Source of the DNA: Fiminaster sp050874705
GTDB taxonomy: Bacteria; Bacillota_I; Bacilli_A; RFN20; CAG-826
DNA length: 13,541 nucleotides
NCBI GenBank assembly: GCA_050874705.1
Contig: JBNMLE010000025.1
Span: forward strand, 1-13,541
Reading direction: 5' to 3'
Part shown: in pieces, positions 7,819 through 13,541 of the stretch
How the letters are laid out: every line of letters begins with the position of its first letter
Numbering within the stretch: position 1 is the first letter of the stretch
The notes under the pieces: model-generated
Databases searched by the model: none
What the model was told of the DNA's origin: nothing
What the model saw: the letters and a program-made list of their open reading frames with translations, nothing else
Program-made: the position numbers and the translations under genes

Positions 7819-7824
7819 ATTATA
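7819..7824 (-). promoter_or_regulatory. Possible -10 box for the smaller nuclease gene
   Basis: A perfect TATAAT on the - strand lies in the 89-bp gap between the two nuclease genes, about 70 nt upstream of the ATG at 7747. That would give an untranslated leader of roughly 65 nt. The -35 position at 17-bp spacing reads AAGAAC, a poor match, and no TGn extension is present. In such AT-rich sequence the box may be chance, and the gene may be read from the upstream nuclease instead. An overlapping GATTA-TAAT-TAATC dyad (7813-7826), followed by TTTTC on the - strand, could be a very weak terminator of the upstream gene. Confidence 0.35.
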
Positions 7825-7836
7825 ATCGGCTATATT

Positions 7837-10800
7837 TTATTGTTCTTTTTTCTTTAAAAGAATCAATCCAATAACACTAACAGCGGTTATAGATGAAATT
7901 ATTATTAATGGTAGAAGTAGTTTGTCATTGTTATTTAAGGACAAAATATTTGATGCGTTATATGTAACATTTCTTGCAATAAAATTCTTTAAGCCATATC
8001 TTTCAATAATATGATCATATCTATTCATAGCTTGTTCGATAACTTCTCCATTTTCAAGTGGTGTTGCATCGATAAGTTTTTGAACTTCAGTTGAAGAAAG
8101 TTTTAAGAAATAGGTGCTGCTATCAAGTTTTATCCAAACAGGGGATAGTTGATCTAAGACATTTGACCAATTATTTAATTTTGATGTTTCGCAAATTGAA
8201 TTAGTCATATTTAAAAAATCGTTAGCGAATTCTTCTGCAGTATATGTCTCATCTTTTATAACGATATTGCTTATGCTTATTTGGAATGTTGTCTTATATA
8301 TCGTTGTAAAACCTTCTAGAGTAATACTTGTATTATTATTCATTGATTCATTTAATGCATCAAACAAAGTTTTAGAAGCAACAGTATTTTTCTTCGCAAA
8401 AATATTGAATGAATTACCATTAATTTCAATAGTTCCAGAAATATCTTTTCCACTCGTATATGATGTAGAATTTAGCGTTTTAACAACACCAGTAGCAGTA
8501 GAAAGCCTATTTGCTAAATCTTGATTTGAAGAAGTTTCTTTACCTGTAATTGTGTATGTAACTACTGGATAGATTTCTTCTTCAATTGTTGTAGCGTCAG
8601 TTTCAACACCAACAACGCAATTTTTTAACTCGTATAAGTTGTTGTAAATGTCTAATGTTGAGGACGATACTTTTAAGACAGTTTGCCCAACAACCCAACT
8701 ATTTTCTTTACTTGTTTGATAAAGCATAATGCCATATTCGCCATTCATTATGACGACATCACTTCCATTTACAACACCCATATAAACGCCATAAACAGAA
8801 AAGCCAAGAGTTCCAGCTTTTGAAATGCTATAACATTTCTTAACGCTATTTTCATTCTTTTGAATAATGGATGGGTCAATAACATTTATTTGATATGATG
8901 TGGTCTTGCTTATTCCATTTTCAGTATAAGTAATAGTAATTGTTTTATTTCCAATTGTAGACATATCAACCGTTGATATTGAAGTAGGTGTTACAGTTTT
9001 TGTAGCGCCATTAGAATATGTGGCGGTCAATGTGCCATCATAATTAAATACATCATTTAAATTAAAGTTTGTTGTTTGGCCGCTTGTTTCAATTTTTGAA
9101 AGTGTAATAACTTCAGGTTCATTAACTGTAACTAAGCATGTTGCTTTAAGAGATCCACATGTTGCAGTTATAGTTGTTGTTCCTTTTGCTAAGGCAGTTA
9201 TCTTTCCATTATCAACTGACGCAACTAATGGTGAAGAGGAACTCCATGTTACTTCTCCGCTTGAAGTAGCGGTTAATGTATAAGTATCACCAATTGTAAG
9301 ACTTAACGATGATTTATCTAATGAAATAGATTCAGATGAACCAGAACTAGATGCATATTTTATTACAATTGAGCTTGCGTTTGCGGCACCTGATCCACAC
9401 ATCAAATAATAATATTTATATCCAGTTAGATCGTATGTTCCATCGGAACTAGCTGATATTAATGTTTCTTTTGTTCCAACAGTATTTGAACCATAAACAC
9501 TTACTGAATTTTTTGTCATATTTAAAGTTATTGATTTCAAATTCAAAGCTTCTGTGTTCCAAATAGCTCCTTCATTCTTTCTAAATTGAATTGTTTTTTT
9601 ATCATAACAGCCAACATTAATATAAGAAAATTTTGTTCCATCACTAGCGGTGCCTTCTTTAACTGTCTCCGAATACGCCTGTTCGATATTATCTTTAGTA
9701 ATTGTTGCTTCAGTTACTGCAGGTTTTGCTGTAACTACGACATTAATAGTTGTTGTTTTAATATTACTTCCTTGTGTTGCGGTAATATTTATCGTTGTAT
9801 TTCCTTCTTTAACACCAGTAACAATTCCTGTACTATCGACTGTTGCAATTGATATATCGTTTGATGAATATGAATATGTAGGAGTTGGATATACGCTTAA
9901 CGGGTTTGTTGTAACAATAATTTGGTTAGTTTCATTAGCCGCTAAAGAGATATCGCTACTTGAAATGCTTTCAATATCAATGTTTGATGGTTCAATTACA
10001 TATATTTGACATACAGCAGTGATAGAAGAATCATATGTTGATGTAGCGGTTATTTGTACATAACCAGCTGTGCTTTTAGCTGTAACAAGACCATTGCTAT
10101 CAACAGTGGCGATATTTTCATTTGATGATGTCCATTTAACTGAAGCAGTCGCATCACTTGGAGTAGGTGTGACGCTTAATTGTAACGATCCTCCATATGC
10201 CATCGTTTCAGATGTGGTATTCATCGTTAATTTTGTGATAACTGATGGAACATATGAACTACAAATTGATTTTGTTGTTGAGTTTGTGTCGCCCCAAATC
10301 TTACATGCATATTCAGGGTGGTCAATAAATGGGTTTCTATTTCCTTGTCCTTTTGAATCGTTTTGAATTGTTTCGTTTCTATTTTGCTCAACGCGAAGTT
10401 CAAGAGCAGCATCCGCGGATGTGCTTGGTAAATATTGAAGATTCCATTTAAGTAAATCTGATAATTTACCCATTTGAGTTTTGCTATCTGAAACATTATC
10501 GATTAAAGACAATTGTGTATCTGCGATTGCACAATAAAAGATAATTCTCGCAGCAATACCGCGATAATTTTCTATTCCTTCACTTCCTGGATCATATGCT
10601 CCTGATTCAGCATACGCAGCATTTCCTCTTGAAGAGTTAATACTTATACTTGTAGGACGAGGCATATGTGCATCTTGGTCAACTGTTGGACTAGTTGAAC
10701 TTCCGCCTTTTGAGCCGCCTCCACGAGAATTAGGCCAAACGTGTTCTCTATTCCATGTTTTGGCACTGTCCCAAGAAGGGCCAATCAATGCATTATCATA

Positions 10801-11106
10801 AAAGCCAACAATTTTTCCATTATCTTGTCCCATCCAGTCACGATCAAAAATCTGATAAGTACTGCGGAGCCCATCATAACCAATAGTTTTCTTTCTTTTT
10901 GTTTGATTCAAATTGTGTAGAGCGGATTTCAAACTATCGCCAGCAAGCGATGAATCTATAGAAGAATAATAATCTCCTGGACCAGTTAATGATGTAATTG
11001 CTTTTGTTTCAGTGACGCTACAATCGACTTTTTGTAAGAATGGATTTAATAGCGAAAACAATATTGCTAATCCTGGTAATATTGCAATGTGTCTAATTTT
11101 CTTCAT
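7837..11106 (-). CDS. Large secreted endonuclease I-family nuclease with Ig-like, OB-fold-like and helical C-terminal modules
   Basis: Predicted surface-anchored nuclease, 1089 aa from the ATG at 11106. That start was chosen because MKKIRHIAILPGLAILFSLL begins a standard signal peptide; the frame extends 12 codons upstream without a better start. Order: nuclease domain (about 42-285) with NREHVWPNS (Glu121, likely general base His122), DAHMPRPT (145-152), SSRGN (Asn162) and GNRNPFIDHPEYACKIWG (255-272); two BIG2 Ig-like domains (288-371, 372-460); an unassigned beta-sandwich-like domain (464-587); BIG2 (592-662); another Ig-like domain (665-743); two OB-fold-like segments (about 756-832 and 865-947); a helical module (953-1046) ending RYDHIIERYGLKNFIAR; a transmembrane segment (about 1063-1084) and KKKEQ. 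It matches the neighbouring 808-aa nuclease domain by domain as far as residue 743 and then diverges. Upstream purines are only GGGG at 9-12 nt from the ATG, a weak ribosome site. OB and helical assignments are by pattern, not search. Confidence 0.88.
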   Translation of the reverse strand: MKKIRHIAILPGLAILFSLLNPFLQKVDCSVTETKAITSLTGPGDYYSSIDSSLAGDSLKSALHNLNQTKRKKTIGYDGLRSTYQIFDRDWMGQDNGKIVGFYDNALIGPSWDSAKTWNREHVWPNSRGGGSKGGSSTSPTVDQDAHMPRPTSISINSSRGNAAYAESGAYDPGSEGIENYRGIAARIIFYCAIADTQLSLIDNVSDSKTQMGKLSDLLKWNLQYLPSTSADAALELRVEQNRNETIQNDSKGQGNRNPFIDHPEYACKIWGDTNSTTKSICSSYVPSVITKLTMNTTSETMAYGGSLQLSVTPTPSDATASVKWTSSNENIATVDSNGLVTAKSTAGYVQITATSTYDSSITAVCQIYVIEPSNIDIESISSSDISLAANETNQIIVTTNPLSVYPTPTYSYSSNDISIATVDSTGIVTGVKEGNTTINITATQGSNIKTTTINVVVTAKPAVTEATITKDNIEQAYSETVKEGTASDGTKFSYINVGCYDKKTIQFRKNEGAIWNTEALNLKSITLNMTKNSVSVYGSNTVGTKETLISASSDGTYDLTGYKYYYLMCGSGAANASSIVIKYASSSGSSESISLDKSSLSLTIGDTYTLTATSSGEVTWSSSSPLVASVDNGKITALAKGTTTITATCGSLKATCLVTVNEPEVITLSKIETSGQTTNFNLNDVFNYDGTLTATYSNGATKTVTPTSISTVDMSTIGNKTITITYTENGISKTTSYQINVIDPSIIQKNENSVKKCYSISKAGTLGFSVYGVYMGVVNGSDVVIMNGEYGIMLYQTSKENSWVVGQTVLKVSSSTLDIYNNLYELKNCVVGVETDATTIEEEIYPVVTYTITGKETSSNQDLANRLSTATGVVKTLNSTSYTSGKDISGTIEINGNSFNIFAKKNTVASKTLFDALNESMNNNTSITLEGFTTIYKTTFQISISNIVIKDETYTAEEFANDFLNMTNSICETSKLNNWSNVLDQLSPVWIKLDSSTYFLKLSSTEVQKLIDATPLENGEVIEQAMNRYDHIIERYGLKNFIARNVTYNASNILSLNNNDKLLLPLIIISSITAVSVIGLILLKKKEQ
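10292..10347. repeat. Paralogous repeat block A, copy in the larger nuclease gene
   Basis: Partner of 6948-7003: 52 of 56 bases agree in direct orientation. It encodes the same conserved nuclease-domain C-terminal motif. The flanking sequence is clearly less similar. Confidence 0.8.
10438..10467. repeat. Paralogous repeat block B, copy in the larger nuclease gene
   Basis: Exact 30-base match to 7058-7087 in direct orientation, encoding the KLSDLLKWNL stretch of the nuclease domain. Confidence 0.8.
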
Positions 11107-11119
11107 AATAAAAACCCCG

Positions 11120-11142
11120 GTGTTATACATAAATATTAACAC
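11120..11142. repeat. Inverted repeat GTGTTA-N11-TAACAC in the divergent promoter region
   Basis: Perfect 6-bp arms (11120-11125 and 11137-11142) separated by 11 bp lie just upstream of the larger nuclease start on the - strand and about 80 bp upstream of glpK. The spacing, about one helical turn plus, suits a dimeric regulator, but short arms of this kind also occur by chance in AT-rich DNA. Confidence 0.4.
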
Positions 11143-11163
11143 TTATCATTTAATTATTATTGG

Positions 11164-11180
11164 AAAATATTAAATATTTT
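11164..11180. repeat. 17-bp perfect palindrome AAAATATTAAATATTTT, candidate operator
   Basis: Two 8-bp arms flank a central A. It sits in the 114-bp divergent region, ending 40 bp before the glpK ATG and just upstream of its likely promoter. The position suits an operator controlling glpK, the larger nuclease, or both. Base composition (all A/T) makes chance occurrence possible. Confidence 0.45.
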
Positions 11181-11208
11181 TATGCAAGAAATGTTTGTGG
11201 ATATGTTA

Positions 11209-11214
11209 TATAAT
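11209..11214 (+). promoter_or_regulatory. Likely glpK -10 box directly before the start codon
   Basis: A perfect TATAAT ends 6 nt before the glpK ATG at 11221, so transcription would start at about the A of the ATG. No Shine-Dalgarno sequence is present in the 20 nt upstream. This arrangement is what a leaderless mRNA would show. The -35 position at 17-bp spacing (AAGAAA) is not a good match. A TG at 11204-11205 lies near but not at the ideal extended -10 distance. Confidence 0.5.
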
Positions 11215-11220
11215 TAATTC

Positions 11221-12714
11221 ATGGAAAAATATATTTTAGCAATTGACCAAGGAACAACATCTTCTCGTGCAATTCTTTTTGATAAAAAAGGTCATAAGAT
11301 TGCATTAGCAAATAGAGAAATTAAATGCATATATCCAAAAGAAGGATATGTCGAAGAAGATCCAACTGAAATTTGGATATCTGTTGTAGATGTTGTTAAT
11401 GAAGTATTGATTAAATCAAATACGACATGGAATCAAATTGATTCAATTGGTATTACTAATCAAAGAGAAACAACTGTTATTTGGGACAAAAATACTGGTA
11501 GCCCTGTTTACCACGCAATTGTGTGGCAATCACGTCAATCGCTTGAAATATGTGAATCTCATTATAAAGAAAAAGATATTATTCATAAAAAAACTGGATT
11601 ACTTATTAATCCATATTTTTCAGCGAGCAAGATAAGATTTATTTTAGATCATATTAAAAATGGACAAAATCGCGCTGAAAGGGGAGAACTTCTTTTTGGT
11701 ACAATCGACTCTTGGTTAATTTATAAAATGACCAATGGAAAGAAACATTTGACGGATGTTTCTAATGCATCTCGTACAATGTTATTTAATATTTTTGAGA
11801 AAAAATGGGATGATGAATTATTAAAGATTTTTGATATCCCTAAGAATATGCTTCCAAAGGTAGTGGAATCAAGTTATGACTTTGGAATTGCATCCGCTTT
11901 TAATAATAAAGTTCATATTTATGGCGTTGCAGGTGATCAACAAGCATCACTATTTGGCCATAATTGTTTTAGCGAAGGACAATCAAAAAATACATATGGA
12001 ACAGGTTGCTTTATGCTCCTTAATCTTGGTGAAAAACCTATTCTTTCTGAAAATGGCTTACTAACCACAATTGCATGGTCAATAGATGGAAAAGTAAATT
12101 ACGCTCTTGAAGGTAGTGTTTTTATTGGAGGAGCCGCTATTCAATGGCTTAGAGATGGTCTTGAGGTTATAAAAGATGCTGCTGATAGCGAAAAACAAGC
12201 AAATAAAGTAAATTCCTCAATTGGTACATATTTTGTTCCAGCTTTTGTTGGTCTTGGAACTCCATATTGGGATGATGAAGTTCGCGGAGCTATGTTTGGA
12301 ATGACTAGAGCAACAACAAAATCTCATATTATAAGAGCAACATTAGAATCAATTGCCTATCAATGCAAAGATGTTTTTGATGTTATGGTTAAAGAGTCAG
12401 GCATAAATATTTCGTCATTACAAGTTGATGGTGGAGCAACAGCGAACAATATTTTGATGCAATTTCAAGCCGACATATTAGGAATAAATGTTAACAAACC
12501 AGCTTGTTTAGAAACAACTGCATTAGGTGTTGCTTATTTAGCGGGTTTAAAAAGCGGTTTTTATAATAGTGTTGATGATATTTGTAAATGTCATGAATAT
12601 AAAGCTACATATATTCCTCATATGAGCAAAGAAGAAGTTAAAGAAAGGTGCGATGGTTGGCATTTAGCGGTTTCCGCAGCGAGAATGTTTAAACCTCATA
12701 GAAATAATGATTAA
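11221..12714 (+). CDS. glpK: Glycerol kinase
   Basis: Cytoplasmic FGGY-family kinase that phosphorylates glycerol to glycerol-3-phosphate with ATP, feeding glycolysis or phospholipid backbone synthesis. The 497-aa length is standard. Visible motifs are the phosphate-binding DQGTTSSRA (residues 9-17), glycerol-site residues in TNQRETT (Arg82, Glu83), NPYFSASK (Tyr132) and AGDQQASLFGH (Asp239, likely catalytic base), KNTYGTG, and the C-terminal VDGGATANNILMQFQADILG with ETTALGVAYLAGL. The loop before AGDQQ is short (about 219-235, IASAFNNKVHIYG). It lacks the histidine-bearing segment that the phosphotransferase protein HPr modifies in several Bacillota enzymes. It also lacks the glycine/arginine-rich loop used for fructose-bisphosphate inhibition in E. 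coli. Start is fixed by the conserved N-terminus. No glpF or glpO/glpD lies alongside in the window. Confidence 0.97.
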   Translation: MEKYILAIDQGTTSSRAILFDKKGHKIALANREIKCIYPKEGYVEEDPTEIWISVVDVVNEVLIKSNTTWNQIDSIGITNQRETTVIWDKNTGSPVYHAIVWQSRQSLEICESHYKEKDIIHKKTGLLINPYFSASKIRFILDHIKNGQNRAERGELLFGTIDSWLIYKMTNGKKHLTDVSNASRTMLFNIFEKKWDDELLKIFDIPKNMLPKVVESSYDFGIASAFNNKVHIYGVAGDQQASLFGHNCFSEGQSKNTYGTGCFMLLNLGEKPILSENGLLTTIAWSIDGKVNYALEGSVFIGGAAIQWLRDGLEVIKDAADSEKQANKVNSSIGTYFVPAFVGLGTPYWDDEVRGAMFGMTRATTKSHIIRATLESIAYQCKDVFDVMVKESGINISSLQVDGGATANNILMQFQADILGINVNKPACLETTALGVAYLAGLKSGFYNSVDDICKCHEYKATYIPHMSKEEVKERCDGWHLAVSAARMFKPHRNND

Positions 12715-13541
12715 TAGAGAACAATTTGAATTAGTATATGCACACTTAAATCCTCCTAAAAGATTAAATAAGGATTTTGTTTTTGATTGCTATAAATACG
12801 CAAGCGAAGGCGCTAATAGTTTGATTCAAAATAACGCTTTTGGAAAAGTTGTTCCTGTTAACCCTGTTGTACTTATTTTATATATTCTTCATGAGTATAA
12901 TTACTTCTTTGAAGTAAATAACGAAGTTAAAGAAGATGATTCTTTGCTTAGTAAAATCGTTTCCATTTCCTTAGATAAATATTTTACAAATGAACATTTG
13001 AATTTTAAAAATGAAACAATTGTAAGCAAATATTCTCCAGAAATGTCGACATTAACAACATATTTAAATTTTGTATTAAATGTTCTTTCAAAAGTGTCTA
13101 AAAGAAATCCAAATGAAACTTTATTTGTGGATATTTTAAATAAAGGTTTTTCAATGTGCAAAGCTATGATTGAACTCATGGAAGACGGCTTTGAAACAGA
13201 AGCATTTTCTACTTGGAGAACAATTCATGAAACAGAATGTGTTTTAATTTTACTTGCAAAATATGGTCCAGAATTAAGACAAACATATTTAAAACATATT
13301 AATTATGCAATGGCGTTTAGAGGCGTAATTCAAGATAAAGAAAAAGTCGATCAAATATTCATTCAAATCAAAGAAGAAATGAAGAATCTTAATCTTAAAA
13401 GTAAAGATATGAAAAAATATATTGAATATGGTTGGCTAAGTAAAATACCAAACTTCGATGAAAATCCTCAATTTAAATTTAATTTCCGCGATGGTGTCGA
13501 GTCTTTAGCGGGTTTGTCTCAATATTCAAAAACATATGAAC
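12707..13541 (+). CDS. DUF5677-like protein, 3' end cut off by window edge
   Basis: Open reading frame of at least 278 residues, continuing past the window. Its ATG overlaps the glpK stop by 8 nt (12707-12714), with no Shine-Dalgarno site, so translation is probably coupled to glpK. The protein is mostly helical by appearance, without signal peptide or membrane segment. The pattern SMCKAMIELMEDGFETEAFS-TWRTIHETE (Trp170 in the middle), then KYIEYGWLSK (about 238-247) and FRDGVESLAGLSQYSKTYE (260-278), resembles DUF5677, a family of unknown function. I recognise this by pattern only. The function is unknown and the link to glycerol metabolism rests only on gene overlap. The gene is co-oriented and similar in base composition to its neighbours. 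A 92-codon frame on the opposite strand (12901-13179) is its shadow. Confidence 0.75.
   Translation, partial: MINREQFELVYAHLNPPKRLNKDFVFDCYKYASEGANSLIQNNAFGKVVPVNPVVLILYILHEYNYFFEVNNEVKEDDSLLSKIVSISLDKYFTNEHLNFKNETIVSKYSPEMSTLTTYLNFVLNVLSKVSKRNPNETLFVDILNKGFSMCKAMIELMEDGFETEAFSTWRTIHETECVLILLAKYGPELRQTYLKHINYAMAFRGVIQDKEKVDQIFIQIKEEMKNLNLKSKDMKKYIEYGWLSKIPNFDENPQFKFNFRDGVESLAGLSQYSKTYE

Noticed and set aside
5700..10250. Tandem DNA repeats or a CRISPR-like array
   Set aside because: The recurring pattern comes from diverged Ig-like protein domains; there are no regularly spaced near-identical DNA repeats with unique spacers.
9586..10366. Valine- and leucine-rich open frames on the + strand across the nuclease genes
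   Set aside because: They are antisense shadows of Ser/Thr-rich Ig-like domains; they have no ribosome sites and no family resemblance, and similar ones appear at 5376-5981 and 6567-6857.
11010..11106. Lipoprotein signal in the larger nuclease (Cys near residue 29)
   Set aside because: The residues before the Cys (LQKVD) do not form a lipobox, so an ordinary signal peptide is more likely.
11107..11142. Longer N-terminus for the larger nuclease, beginning at 11142 or at the ATG at 11130
   Set aside because: The added residues would precede a normal signal peptide start (MKKIRH...) and no ribosome site supports them.
12901..13179. A 92-codon open frame on the - strand inside the last gene
   Set aside because: The + strand frame there is continuous, overlaps glpK correctly and carries the DUF5677-like motifs; the opposite frame has no recognisable features.
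1..13541. Mycoplasma genetic code (TGA as tryptophan)
   Set aside because: The YigZ gene ends in TGA at the expected length and all long frames are open without internal TGA; tryptophans are TGG.
1..13541. Insertion sequences, integrases, prophage genes, tRNA or rRNA genes
   Set aside because: None could be recognised on either strand; the only stretches of more than 60 bp without genes are the short intergenic regions described.

Overview
The window is AT-rich, bacterial and densely coded. It looks like a low-GC Bacillota/Mycoplasmatota-type organism, probably a host-associated or anaerobic Bacilli relative. The support is the AT-rich codon choice, Shine-Dalgarno sites of the AGGAG type, a plsX-acpP-DegV-PlsC arrangement, and large Ig-domain surface proteins. 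TGA is used as a stop (end of the YigZ gene) and tryptophans are TGG, so the standard bacterial code applies and this is not a code-4 Mollicute. No more precise placement is possible from the sequence alone.

Layout. (1) Bases 2-5259, + strand: a tight six-gene run with gaps of 3, 8, 4 and 1 nt and one 8-nt overlap. It holds plsX (missing only the first few codons), an acyl carrier protein, a DegV/FakB-type fatty-acid-binding protein, an unusual PlsC-like acyltransferase with a zinc ribbon and a C-terminal beta-rich domain, a YigZ/IMPACT protein, and an M24 Xaa-Pro aminopeptidase. (2) Bases 5274-5310: a strong, apparently bidirectional terminator hairpin between convergent genes. (3) Bases 5321-11106, - strand: two tandem paralogous secreted endonuclease I-family proteins (808 and about 1089 aa). 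Each has a His-Me-finger nuclease domain, a string of Ig-like domains with a beta-sandwich inserted, and a C-terminal transmembrane anchor; the larger one adds two OB-fold-like segments and a helical module. (4) Bases 11107-11220: a 114-bp divergent promoter region with two dyad symmetries. (5) Bases 11221-13541, + strand: glycerol kinase glpK, overlapped by 8 nt by a DUF5677-like gene that runs off the window.

How the genes may work together. The first four genes form a membrane-lipid module. FakB-type DegV presents a fatty acid for phosphorylation, PlsX interconverts acyl-ACP and acyl-phosphate, and PlsC-type enzymes acylate the glycerol-phosphate backbone. Glycerol kinase, in a separate unit further along, can supply glycerol-3-phosphate to the same pathway. 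The two surface nucleases look like a cell-anchored device for degrading external DNA or RNA, for nucleotide scavenging or breakdown of DNA matrices. No mobile-element genes, CRISPR arrays, tRNA or rRNA genes were seen.

The most unusual material is the surface nuclease pair: the conserved but unnamed beta-sandwich they share, the OB-fold plus helical C-terminal part of the larger one, and the GCGG-transmembrane-RKK tail of the smaller one, which resembles a protein-sorting signal.
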